This document shows positions 40,710 to 49,135 of a DNA stretch of 64,000 nucleotides, piece by piece; position 1 is the first letter of the stretch, and the number at the start of each line of letters is the position of its first letter. Source of the DNA: an uncultured Lachnospiraceae bacterium. Lineage in GTDB: Bacteria; Bacillota; Clostridia; Lachnospirales; Lachnospiraceae. The stretch lies in contig CACYMQ010000013.1 in assembly GCA_902775555.1 (NCBI GenBank), forward strand, positions 1 to 64,000, read 5' to 3'. The notes beneath the pieces were generated by a model. It was not told the DNA's origin. It worked only from the letters and a program-made list of their open reading frames with translations, and did no database searches. Made by a program: the position numbers and the translations under genes.

Positions 40710-40822
40710 CAGAATGGCCGGACTTTGCTATGGTGGTAGACCCGCGATTATGATAGAATAAAGCCATTGAACGGTGAAGCTGGGAGAAGGGTCCGACACA
40801 CTGCAGACAGAAGGAGGAGAGC

Positions 40823-41191
40823 ATGAAGAAATGGTACGATGAAGAATATGAATTTACGGTAGAAGTAACGGGCTTTTTGCATGGAGATCATACGGAAAGG
40901 TACTGCCGCAACGGGGAAGAGGAAGAGATCGGTGATGTTTATAAATGCACCTATGGGTGTCCGGTGAATGCGGAAGGCTACGGGATCTGCTCTAAGACGA
41001 TGATGATGTTATATCCGCTGATGGAATCTGTAAGAAGCGGCGGTGATCTTACTAAGGTCGGCGGAGACGGGAAATACTCCAAGACAGTTGTGTGCCCGGA
41101 TGGATGTGTGATCTTCAAGCTGACGGCAAAGCCTTTGGGAAACGAGAACTTCCATACAGGCGGTTTCTGGGATTATCCGGATGAAACATAA
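40823..41191 (+). CDS. TIGR04076-family small protein
   Basis: The 122-residue protein is Cys-rich (YKCTYGCPVNAEGYGICSKT, then TVVCPDGCVIFKL) and reads like the TIGR04076 family of unknown function. The paired Cys suggest metal or redox binding; no catalytic motif is known to me. GGAGGAGAGC precedes the ATG. The next gene begins 25 bases after its stop. Confidence 0.7.
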   Translation: MKKWYDEEYEFTVEVTGFLHGDHTERYCRNGEEEEIGDVYKCTYGCPVNAEGYGICSKTMMMLYPLMESVRSGGDLTKVGGDGKYSKTVVCPDGCVIFKLTAKPLGNENFHTGGFWDYPDET

Positions 41192-41216
41192 GAATATAGG
41201 AAAAGGACAGGAAATC

Positions 41217-41681
41217 ATGATTGTTGAAATAACGGATTCAAATGAAAAACAGACCATAGCAAGAGAAGTGCTGGAGGCGCTCACGGACTGGTTTGAGGTA
41301 GAAGAGAGCAGAGAGGGATACATATCCGGATGCACCGACTGGACCTTCCTGGCAGCAAAGGAAGGACAGAAGGCCATCGGCTTCCTCTGCCTGAAGGAAA
41401 CAGGCAAGGCCACAGTGGAACTGGCGGTTATGGGGGTTTTAAAGGACCATCACAGGGGCGGTGTCGGCCGGCAGCTGGTAGAAAGGGCGAAGGAAGCGGC
41501 CAGAGAGAAAGGCTATGAATTCATGCAGGTTAAGACCGTGAAGATGGGTATGTATGAGGACTATGACAGGACGAATCTCTTCTACATAAGCTGCGGGTTC
41601 AAGGAACTGGAAGTTTTTCCGCTCCTTTGGGACGAGGCCAATCCCTGCCAGATCTATGTGATGTCTTTGAAAAACCAGTAA
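41217..41681 (+). CDS. GNAT N-acetyltransferase
   Basis: The 154-residue protein has AVMGVLKDHHRGGVGRQLVE (motif A with RGGVG) and YDRTNLFYISCGFKELEVFP (motif B), typical for GNAT. ATG 41217 is preferred because AAGGA lies about ten bases before it; the ATG at 41181 overlaps the preceding gene. The stop lies 20 bases before the response regulator GTG, so it may be the first gene of the regulatory operon. Substrate unknown. Confidence 0.82.
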   Translation: MIVEITDSNEKQTIAREVLEALTDWFEVEESREGYISGCTDWTFLAAKEGQKAIGFLCLKETGKATVELAVMGVLKDHHRGGVGRQLVERAKEAAREKGYEFMQVKTVKMGMYEDYDRTNLFYISCGFKELEVFPLLWDEANPCQIYVMSLKNQ

Positions 41682-41701
41682 TCGTGACCGGAGGAAATGT
41701 C

Positions 41702-42388
41702 GTGAAGAGGGAAATTCTCATAATTGATGATGACATAGATATTGCCATGATCATTACGGATATGCTTACGGATCAGGGGTTCGGAGTGACACATGCCGCA
41801 AGCAGTGAGGAAGCATTTGAGCTTCTGACAAATAAAAGCTTTCATCTGATCATTCTGGATATCAATCTTCCGGATGCGATCGGCTTTGAAGTATGCCGTG
41901 AACTGAGAAAAGTATCGGAGGTCCCTGTGATCTTCGCCAGTGCCAGGACCAGTGAGACAGACCGGATCACAGGCCTTGATATCGGCGGGGATGATTATCT
42001 TCCGAAACCCTTTTCGATGAAGGAGCTTCTGGCACATATCAATGCTTTGCTCCGCAGGACCTACGGATTCGGAGATGATGAAAAGACGATATCCTTCGGC
42101 GATATTACGGTGGATACAGGTTCACGTACGGTAACAAAAAAAGGGAATCCCGTAAACCTGTCGATGCGTGAATTTGATCTGCTGGCATATCTATGTACAC
42201 ATCCAAACACCGCCCTGACGAAGGATAAACTGCTCAGCGAAGTGTGGGGTGCCTTCTCTCCGGTTGAACCGAAAACCCTTGCCGTACATATCAGATGGCT
42301 CAGGGAGAAACTGGAGGACGATCCGGCAGAGCCCAAATTCATTAAGACGGTGTATAAGGTTGGATATATTCTGGAGGCAGACACATGA
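41702..42388 (+). CDS. OmpR-family response regulator
   Basis: GTG 41702 after GGAGG gives 228 residues. The receiver domain has the acidic pocket (ILIIDDDIDIAM), phospho-acceptor Asp53 in LIILDINLPDAIGFEV, and the Lys in DDYLPKPFSMKELL. The winged-helix DNA-binding domain follows (VNLSMREFDLLAYLC; FIKTVYKVGYILE). It is coupled to the histidine kinase by a 4-base overlap (ATGA). With the kinase and ABC transporter it matches peptide-antibiotic sensing modules (Bce/Vnc-like). Confidence 0.92.
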   Translation: MKREILIIDDDIDIAMIITDMLTDQGFGVTHAASSEEAFELLTNKSFHLIILDINLPDAIGFEVCRELRKVSEVPVIFASARTSETDRITGLDIGGDDYLPKPFSMKELLAHINALLRRTYGFGDDEKTISFGDITVDTGSRTVTKKGNPVNLSMREFDLLAYLCTHPNTALTKDKLLSEVWGAFSPVEPKTLAVHIRWLREKLEDDPAEPKFIKTVYKVGYILEADT

Positions 42389-43530
42389 AAGGACGGGTAA
42401 TAAGGATTACTGTGGTTTTTTCACTGCTGCTTGTGGCAGTGACCGGCATCTTGGCTTTAAGCTCCCGGAAATCAACTCCGCAGAATGAACGGTCGGAGCA
42501 GCTGCTTCAATTAAATGAGATATCACAGCTGATCGATCAGGGAAAATATGATCTGGCTAAACAGAAGACGGATGCATATGCGGACAGGCTCCGTTCAAAG
42601 CCTGTAGAGGATTCCGTTGGAATAAACGGTATTGTTATGTGTACCCTCACCATTCTTTTTATGGCGATGGTATTTTTCTATGTATATCTGAATATTCTCC
42701 GCCCCTTTGATAAGATGAAGAACTATGCATCCGAAATAGCAAAGGGGAATTTGGATCTGCCTCTTAATTATGAAAAGTCCGATTATTTCGGCGCATTTAC
42801 CTGGGCTTTTGACAGTATGAGGAAAGAGATCACGCGTTCGAGGACGGCAGAGCGTGAGGCCATCGAAAATAATAAGACGGTGATCGCGACACTTTCTCAT
42901 GATATCAAAACACCGATCGCTTCCATACGTGCCTATGCGGAGGGACTGGAAGCAAATCTTGATACAACACCGGAACGGCGTTCCAGATATCTGGAGGTGC
43001 TTATCAGAAAATGTGACGAGGTTACGGCACTTACCAACGATCTTTTCCTTCATTCCCTTTCCAATCTCAATATGCTTCAGATGCAGCCGGAAGAGTTTCT
43101 GCTTGTTCCTTTTCTAAAGCAGTCCATAAGTGAGATCTTAGCCGGATATGAGGACGTGGTACTTAAGGAGACGGACATTTCTCCGGTGATTTATGCAGAC
43201 CGGAAGAGGATCAATCAGATCGTGGAAAATCTGATCAACAATTCGAGGAAATATGCAAAAACAAATGTTACCGTGTCCCTTACCCAAACAGATGATATGG
43301 TTTCCATACACTTCAGGGATAAGGGACCGGGAATTCCGGATGAAGATATGCCGTTTATTACGGATAAGTTTTATCGCGGGAAAAATACAGGTACCGAAAA
43401 CGGCTCAGGCCTGGGACTCTATATCGTAAAGTATATTGCCGAACGATCCGGCGGAAGTATAGAGCTTATCAATCATACCTCCGGAGAAAAGGGACTTGAA
43501 GCAGTGGTGCACCTTCCGTTTAAAAAATAG
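42385..43530 (+). CDS. Sensor histidine kinase
   Basis: The 381-residue protein has membrane helices at about 8-25 and 85-107 with a short external loop of about 60 residues between them. A HAMP-like linker (NILRPFDKMKNYASEIAKGN) follows, then the phospho-acceptor His172 in TLSHDIKTPIASIRAYAEGL, and the ATPase motifs NQIVENLINNSRKYAK (N), DKGPGIPDED (G1) and GLGLYIVKYIAERSG (G2). The small external domain fits kinases that sense in or near the membrane, often with an ABC transporter partner. Confidence 0.92.
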   Translation: MKGRVIRITVVFSLLLVAVTGILALSSRKSTPQNERSEQLLQLNEISQLIDQGKYDLAKQKTDAYADRLRSKPVEDSVGINGIVMCTLTILFMAMVFFYVYLNILRPFDKMKNYASEIAKGNLDLPLNYEKSDYFGAFTWAFDSMRKEITRSRTAEREAIENNKTVIATLSHDIKTPIASIRAYAEGLEANLDTTPERRSRYLEVLIRKCDEVTALTNDLFLHSLSNLNMLQMQPEEFLLVPFLKQSISEILAGYEDVVLKETDISPVIYADRKRINQIVENLINNSRKYAKTNVTVSLTQTDDMVSIHFRDKGPGIPDEDMPFITDKFYRGKNTGTENGSGLGLYIVKYIAERSGGSIELINHTSGEKGLEAVVHLPFKK

Positions 43531-43536
43531 ATTTCT

Positions 43537-43567
43537 CTTAAATACTTCTTAATAAGATTTGACTTAA
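43537..43567 (+). promoter_or_regulatory. Candidate response-regulator binding repeats before the ABC genes
   Basis: CTTAA occurs at 43537, 43548 and 43563 (spacing 11, then 15), within the AT-rich gap between the kinase and the ABC ATPase. The 11-bp period is typical for tandem OmpR-family binding. A TTGACT (43559-43564) overlaps the last repeat, but no clear -10 box follows. A CTGTG/CACAG inverted pair lies just downstream (about 43569-43587). Confidence 0.45.
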
Positions 43568-43614
43568 ACTGTGATCATAAACCACAGATCATGACAGAAG
43601 AGGAGAGATCCAGA

Positions 43615-44376
43615 ATGAAAAAATCAATTCTTTCGGCAAGAGGACTCGGTAAAAGCTTTGCGCATAACGGCGGGCAGATCCACGTGATCACAGATGCGGA
43701 TCTTGATATCTATGACGGTGATTTTACCGTGATCATGGGATCTTCGGGTTCCGGTAAATCAACCATGCTCTATGCACTCAGTGGAATGGACAGAGCAACC
43801 GCGGGAGAAGTACTTTTTAACGGCGAAAATCTTGTGGAGATGAGCGAGCGAAGGCTGGCAAGGCTCCGCTGTACAGAGTTTGGATTTGTATTCCAGCAGA
43901 TCCATCTGGTAAGTAATCTTACCATATTTGAAAATGTTGCGGTTCCCGGATATCTGGATAAGAGCCGTTCCGTAGAAGAAGTGAATTCTTTTGCGGACAG
44001 TCTGCTTGAAAAAATGAATATTGCCGGGATCAAAACGCATCTTCCGGCCCAGTGCTCGGGAGGAGAGCAGCAGAGATGTGCCATAGCCAGGGCCCTCATC
44101 AACCATCCGGCTCTTGTTTTTGCGGATGAACCCACAGGAGCGCTCAATCGAAGGAACACGGTGGAGGTTCTGGATCTTCTGACGGAGTGTAACCGGGAAG
44201 GACAGAGCATCCTCATGGTAACCCATGATATTCGTGCGGCTCTCCGGGCAACGAGAATTCTTTATATTGAGGACGGAAGGATCATCGGTGATCTGACGCT
44301 GCCTCCTTACCGGTCAGAGGATGAGAAGAGCCGTGAAACTCAGGTGAATGCATGGCTATCTTCCATGTCATGGTAG
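43615..44376 (+). CDS. ABC transporter ATP-binding protein, MacB/BceA type
   Basis: ATG 43615 after GGAGAG gives 253 residues. Motifs: Walker A GSSGSGKST (about 44), Q-loop VFQQIHLVSNLTIFENV, signature CSGGEQQRCAIARAL, Walker B LVFADEPTGALN, His-switch VTHD. The short ATPase with these motifs pairs with FtsX-type permeases that drive mechanotransmission, peptide detoxification or peptide release rather than ordinary transport. The permease gene begins 10 bases downstream. Confidence 0.93.
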   Translation: MKKSILSARGLGKSFAHNGGQIHVITDADLDIYDGDFTVIMGSSGSGKSTMLYALSGMDRATAGEVLFNGENLVEMSERRLARLRCTEFGFVFQQIHLVSNLTIFENVAVPGYLDKSRSVEEVNSFADSLLEKMNIAGIKTHLPAQCSGGEQQRCAIARALINHPALVFADEPTGALNRRNTVEVLDLLTECNREGQSILMVTHDIRAALRATRILYIEDGRIIGDLTLPPYRSEDEKSRETQVNAWLSSMSW

Positions 44377-44386
44377 GAGGCGCGCT

Positions 44387-46780
44387 ATGGATATAATTAA
44401 ACTGATCAGAGCAAATATCCGTTATAAGAAGGGATCCTTCAAGGGCATTCTGATCCTTATGATGATCATATCCCTGTCGGTTTCGGTTATCGTAAGTCTT
44501 AAACGGAATTTCCCTGATTCCATCCGGAGTGCATACGACCGTAAGTATGATGCGGATATTACCCTGAATATCCGAAGGGAGTTTCTGACGGAAGGGATGA
44601 TCAGGGGATTGGAGGATGATCCTCTGGTAGGAAAAGTAGTCGTATGTGATGCGCTGCATCCCGACAAATGCACATATTCAAACGGAAAAGCTACAACATT
44701 CGGTATCAGGCTTGTGGCACAGAACGAAACAGTTGATTCCATATGGAATGAAGACATGACGGATATCATCACCGAAGTGCCTGAATTATCAAAGGGTGAG
44801 ATTTATCTTCCGAGAGCGCTCCGGGATTGCGAAGATCTTAACATCGGCGATACCATGACCGCTGCTTTTGAAGGTGCTTCCTATACATTTACCATAAAGG
44901 GATTTGTGGAAGAACCGGCATGCGGAAGTTCTTTTATGCCGCTGAAAGTGCCGTTTATCAGTCAGGAGGATTTTGATGAGATCGCGGCAAACAGAAAGAA
45001 GGCTATAGCCGAGGATCCGAAGCTCAGTACCGACTTATATGAGATCGTTTATATCACCAAAGCAGAAACATGTGATCTTACCGACAATAAGTTTGCACAG
45101 GAACTGAATAAAACATCGGATATAGAAAGCTATGCCCAGGGGATCCTGACCAGATCCGACAGCCTGCATTATCATGGACTTATGCCGGATATCATTCTGA
45201 ACATTTTCATGGCGTTTGTGATCATCCTAGTGGTCATAGTTTTTGTAGTAATGTCAAACAGCATTTCCTCAAGTATAGAAATGAATTATACGGATCTTGG
45301 GATCCTGAAGGCCCAGGGCTTTGACAGCCATAGACTGAAGCTGGTATTTCTCGGACAGTATATGCTGGCGGAGATCATCGGAACGATCGCAGGATTCCTG
45401 TTATCGATTCCGGTTGTTATATATCTTCCGAGAGTATTCGAATCGATCGTAGGGATCAGGATCGTCGGAGGTTTGGCATTCCTTCCGAGTCTGCTTATCC
45501 TTGTGGGATTGCTGGTCCTTTCGGCATTCTATATCATGCTCATATCCCGGAAGGTGGGAAGTATATCTCCGGTAAGAGCCGTTTCCGGCGGAAGATCGGA
45601 GGTGTTTTTTGACAGCAGGCTGACCCTACCGGTTAAAGGAAGCGCGCTTTCCGCAAGCCTTGCCTTCCGGCAGTTTACGGCAGGAGGGAAACGCTATGTG
45701 GCGTCGATCCTCATCGCATCGCTGCTGGTATTTTTCCTTATGACCATGACAGGGATGACGGATGCGGTATCCTCGGAAAATGCACTGAAGGCCATGGGTG
45801 CTACAAGTGAGGATATGACCGTATATCTGGAAACGGAAGACTACGGTACAGCAAATACAGCGTATGTGAGAGAGCAGTTTGAGCGTATTGAAAACACCAT
45901 CAGACAGTATACGGATATAGAAGAGCGTTATGGCTTTGAAAGTACATATATGGTATTGAACGGTGAGAAGCTGTCCTGCCGTATGGCTGAGGATGAAGAG
46001 GTTTTTACCGTTACAAAAGGACGTGCACCTCTGTATGAAAATGAAATTGTTGTGAGTCAGATCTATGCAGAGGATATGGGATATACGATCGGCGATAAGC
46101 TGGAAGTATCCTACAGGGGAAGAAAAAAAGACTGTGTGATCTCCGGATTCATTACAGATGCTACAGAAGCCGCTGATGCCGGACGGTTCTTCGGAATGAA
46201 CAGCGATGCCGCAGCATTCTTTATCGATGATTTTATCGTACAATATGTGGGTTATAAGCTTTCGGATCCGGCTAAGGCGGAAGTGATAAAACAGAAGATT
46301 GAGGCCGAACTGACAGGAGATATACATGTTTCCGTATATTCAGGTGAAAGCTCGAGAGAGAAAATGATAACAACCATCGCCTATTCCATCAGGACCGTGA
46401 TATATGTGATCTCTGTGATCTTTGCACTGGTGGTTGTCTCCATGATATGCTCGAAGACATTTGTCAGGGAGAAGATCGATATCGGGATCTATAAGGCTTT
46501 GGGATTTACTTCAGGAAATCTCAGACTGCAGTTTGCCGTAAGATTTCTTATCGTGGCCATCTTCGGAATCCTGATCGGAACTACGCTTAGCCTGACCTTA
46601 TCCGAAAAGCTTCTGTCCTATATGCTGAGGAGCATGGGAATCGTCAACTTCGTTATCGATTACAGATTTATCACTGTATTTCTTCCGATAGCGTCTGTAG
46701 CTCTTTGTTATTTCCTGTTTGCGTATATCGAAGCGGGAAAGACCAGGAGAGTTGAGGTGCGTAGCCTTATCACGGAGTAG
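44387..46780 (+). CDS. FtsX-type ABC transporter permease, two FtsX modules
   Basis: ATG 44387 after GGAGG gives 797 residues. There is an N-terminal helix (about 23-42), a large external domain, a first FtsX membrane module (about 275-400), a fourth helix near 440-460, a second external domain (460-660), and a second FtsX module (about 680-790, SVIFALVVVSMICSKTFVRE). This double-FtsX layout belongs to the Vex/Bce-like permeases of Firmicutes. With the kinase, regulator and ATPase it forms a complete sensing and resistance or export set next to a peptide locus. Confidence 0.9.
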   Translation: MDIIKLIRANIRYKKGSFKGILILMMIISLSVSVIVSLKRNFPDSIRSAYDRKYDADITLNIRREFLTEGMIRGLEDDPLVGKVVVCDALHPDKCTYSNGKATTFGIRLVAQNETVDSIWNEDMTDIITEVPELSKGEIYLPRALRDCEDLNIGDTMTAAFEGASYTFTIKGFVEEPACGSSFMPLKVPFISQEDFDEIAANRKKAIAEDPKLSTDLYEIVYITKAETCDLTDNKFAQELNKTSDIESYAQGILTRSDSLHYHGLMPDIILNIFMAFVIILVVIVFVVMSNSISSSIEMNYTDLGILKAQGFDSHRLKLVFLGQYMLAEIIGTIAGFLLSIPVVIYLPRVFESIVGIRIVGGLAFLPSLLILVGLLVLSAFYIMLISRKVGSISPVRAVSGGRSEVFFDSRLTLPVKGSALSASLAFRQFTAGGKRYVASILIASLLVFFLMTMTGMTDAVSSENALKAMGATSEDMTVYLETEDYGTANTAYVREQFERIENTIRQYTDIEERYGFESTYMVLNGEKLSCRMAEDEEVFTVTKGRAPLYENEIVVSQIYAEDMGYTIGDKLEVSYRGRKKDCVISGFITDATEAADAGRFFGMNSDAAAFFIDDFIVQYVGYKLSDPAKAEVIKQKIEAELTGDIHVSVYSGESSREKMITTIAYSIRTVIYVISVIFALVVVSMICSKTFVREKIDIGIYKALGFTSGNLRLQFAVRFLIVAIFGILIGTTLSLTLSEKLLSYMLRSMGIVNFVIDYRFITVFLPIASVALCYFLFAYIEAGKTRRVEVRSLITE

Positions 46781-46826
46781 ACTGACGGTACTTATCTGAA
46801 ATAATAGAAAAGGCAGGAGAAGATGG

Positions 46827-48242
46827 ATGAAGTATATTTTGAACAAGGATTACCGGCTCCGGGGCTGGTCAGATTCCATAGCAAATCTGGAACATTTTCC
46901 GTCCAGAACCCTGACGAAGCTTTCATCCCATGAGTGTGTCTTCCTAATGAAATGTGACGGCTGCCGGGATTTGGAAAATGAACTGGATATGAAGGACTTT
47001 CAGCCGGAGCTGGAGAAATACCTTAAAGCCGGAGTGATCTCCCCGACTGAGGGAGCCGGGAGGCTTCCGGAGCAGGAGTATCATTTTTACGGGAATAAAA
47101 AGATCCGGTCAATGAACATAGCCATTACCGGAAACTGTGATTTTCGGTGCCGGCACTGCTTTAACGCTGCAGACGGTAATCCAAGGGGGGTTACACCGAA
47201 GACGGAGGATCTGCTTATGCTTATCCGTCGGCTGAGTGAATGCGGCATAGCGAGGATATGGCTGAACGGCGGAGAACCCCTTCTGAATAAGGACTTTCTT
47301 AAGATCACACAGGCGATAAAGGATCATGGGATGATCTTCAGTCAGCTGATCACAAATGCCTATCATCTTACGCCCGAGATTGTGGATGAACTTCTTCTGC
47401 AAGGGCACAGGCCAATGGTTTATATCAGCTTTGACGGAGTCGGAAGTCATGAATGGCTCCGGCAGGTACCGGGCTCCGAGCAGCGGACGCTGGAGAGGAT
47501 GGCCATGCTGAAGGAGAAAGGCTTCTATGTGCTTGCACATCAGTGTGTATGGAGGGACAGTCTTCCGAACGTATGGCCCACGGTATATAAACTGCAGGAA
47601 CTGGGCGTGGACACTCTGCGGATCACCTGTGTCGAGCCATCCCTCAGGTGGAAAGAGAGTACAAAAGATGGTACAAAAAGGGATCAGACGATTTCCTGCC
47701 GGGAATGGATGGATTTTGCTTTGGAATTCCTTCGCCGCTGGTATACGGAGAAGATCGATATGGATCTGGATATTTGGGGATTTTGGCAGGGTACACATGG
47801 ATCGAATTATGTGAAAATCGTTCCGGATCACTATCAGGTTCGTGAGTATGAATATAAGATTCCCAGCTGTATCGACGGATACAGGCGTCCGTTTATCGAC
47901 TGCGATGGCCGGATCATGATCTGTCAGGGACTCTCCGGGATTTCGAAGGCATACAATATGGAATGGGGAAATGTCTACACCGACGATCTTCATAAGCTCC
48001 TTCAGGACAGCAGATTTATGGATTCACTTATGCAGACCAAGGGGAAAATGAAGGATGAGCAGGAGGAGTGCAGAGTCTGTGGATGGCGCGATCACTGCGG
48101 CTACGGATGCAGACCGGAAGCACTGACCCAGGGGCACGGACTCTACGGAATTGACGAGCGGATGTGCATTTTCTTCAAGGAAGGTTACTACGACCGGTTT
48201 AAGGACATTGTATCTCAGTTTGGACTGAAATGTCAGAATTAG
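46827..48242 (+). CDS. Radical SAM/SPASM peptide-maturase-like enzyme
   Basis: The 471-residue protein has three parts. Residues 1-95 look like a PqqD-like winged-helix recognition domain (LTKLSSHECVFLMKCDGCRD, AGVISPTEGAG). The radical SAM core holds CDFRCRHC (Cys104, 108, 111) and WLNGGEPLL. The C-terminal SPASM-type domain carries Cys415, 418, 424 and 428 (CRVCGWRDHCGYGC) for auxiliary iron-sulfur clusters. Such enzymes form carbon-carbon or thioether crosslinks, or epimerise, in ribosomal peptides. ATG 46827 lies 7 bases after AGGAG and 46 bases after the permease. No precursor gene was recognised nearby. Confidence 0.88.
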   Translation: MKYILNKDYRLRGWSDSIANLEHFPSRTLTKLSSHECVFLMKCDGCRDLENELDMKDFQPELEKYLKAGVISPTEGAGRLPEQEYHFYGNKKIRSMNIAITGNCDFRCRHCFNAADGNPRGVTPKTEDLLMLIRRLSECGIARIWLNGGEPLLNKDFLKITQAIKDHGMIFSQLITNAYHLTPEIVDELLLQGHRPMVYISFDGVGSHEWLRQVPGSEQRTLERMAMLKEKGFYVLAHQCVWRDSLPNVWPTVYKLQELGVDTLRITCVEPSLRWKESTKDGTKRDQTISCREWMDFALEFLRRWYTEKIDMDLDIWGFWQGTHGSNYVKIVPDHYQVREYEYKIPSCIDGYRRPFIDCDGRIMICQGLSGISKAYNMEWGNVYTDDLHKLLQDSRFMDSLMQTKGKMKDEQEECRVCGWRDHCGYGCRPEALTQGHGLYGIDERMCIFFKEGYYDRFKDIVSQFGLKCQN

Positions 48243-48286
48243 CGGGAAACCGGATATAGATACAACAGAAGGTGAACGGCTCAGGA

Positions 48287-48316
48287 TTGACAGTATAATT
48301 TGCAGGATGATAATAT
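48287..48316 (+). promoter_or_regulatory. Promoter TTGACA-18-TAATAT
   Basis: A good -35 and -10 pair in the 126-base gap after the radical SAM gene, about 50 bases before the STAS start. It suggests that the STAS-to-protease genes (48369-54440) form a separate operon from the regulatory and maturase genes. Confidence 0.6.
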
Positions 48317-48368
48317 TGTAATATGCAAATAGATACAGTTTTTTTCTATGAGGTGACAGGAGGTTATC

Positions 48369-48665
48369 ATGAAGATTAATAAGAAGAAGAACGGAACAGA
48401 ACTTGTTGTTGAGGTGATCGGGAGACTTGATTCGCTGACATCTCCGGATCTGGAGGATGCACTGGAGGAATCCTATGATGGGCTTACGAAGCTGATCCTT
48501 GATCTCGGACAGCTTGAGTATATCTCCAGTGCGGGCCTCCGTGTGCTGCTCGGGGCTTCTCAGGTGATGGAGGATCAGGGAGAGATGGTAGTTCGCAATC
48601 TGACCGAACCGGTAAGACAGGTGATAGAGCTGGTAGGCTTTGACAGTGCATTAAATATTGAATAA
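48369..48665 (+). CDS. STAS-domain protein (anti-sigma factor antagonist-like)
   Basis: The 98-residue protein is a single STAS domain: VIGRLDSLTSPDLEDALEES, LILDLGQLEYISSAGLRVLL, with Ser at the position phosphorylated in SpoIIAA/RsbV (ISSAGLR). STAS proteins of this type bind an anti-sigma kinase and are switched by phosphorylation. No RsbW-like kinase or PP2C phosphatase is in the window. It is the first gene of the NHLM export cluster (AGGAGG before ATG; 15-base gap after), where its role is likely regulatory. Confidence 0.88.
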   Translation: MKINKKKNGTELVVEVIGRLDSLTSPDLEDALEESYDGLTKLILDLGQLEYISSAGLRVLLGASQVMEDQGEMVVRNLTEPVRQVIELVGFDSALNIE

Positions 48666-48680
48666 AGGAGGAGTTGATCT

Positions 48681-49100
48681 ATGGCGGATGAGAAGAAGCA
48701 GATATTCAGACAGAGCTCCCTGGATCGAATTGCTTCTCCGGAGCAGTTGAATGATTATCTTCGTACAACAAAACCCGGAGCACTGATTATTCTTATCCTG
48801 ATCATTTTACTTGTCGTTGCTTTTTTTGCATGGGCATCCATCGGCCGGCTGGAGACGACGGTTTCCGCCAAGGCTACGGTCGAAGATGGCAATGCGCGTA
48901 TCGTGATACTCAGTGAAGCGGATGTGAAAGCGGGAATGACGGTTCGTGTGGGGGAGTCTGAGTTTACAATATCATCTGTGGACAAGGATGAGTACGGTTA
49001 TCCGGTGGCAAATGCGCCGGTTACGATCCCCGGTGGAAGCTATGACGTGGAGATCGTGATCGAGAGTATAGCTCCCATCAGTTTTCTGTTTTCTTCATAA
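48681..49100 (+). CDS. Short HlyD-like membrane protein of an NHLM export system
   Basis: The 139-residue protein starts IFRQSSLDRIASPEQLNDYL, RTTKP, followed by a membrane helix (about 33-53) and a small beta-rich outer part (VSAKATVEDGNARIVILSEA). The N-terminal pattern is the one found in NHLM secretion proteins (HlyD family), but the long coiled coil and second half of a full adaptor are absent. In a Gram-positive cell it would assist the two ABC exporters that follow (36-base gap). Confidence 0.75.
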   Translation: MADEKKQIFRQSSLDRIASPEQLNDYLRTTKPGALIILILIILLVVAFFAWASIGRLETTVSAKATVEDGNARIVILSEADVKAGMTVRVGESEFTISSVDKDEYGYPVANAPVTIPGGSYDVEIVIESIAPISFLFSS

Positions 49101-49135
49101 GGATAGAATCTCTGTATATATCTTGAGGAGAAGTA

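Noticed and set aside
46823..46930. Alternative start ATG 46823 in another frame before the radical SAM gene
   Set aside because: The frame closes after 35 codons with no leader motif, and the spacing of AGGAG fits ATG 46827 better.
48323..48379. Eighteen-residue open frame before the STAS gene as a precursor peptide
   Set aside because: It overlaps the STAS ribosome binding site and start and has no leader features.
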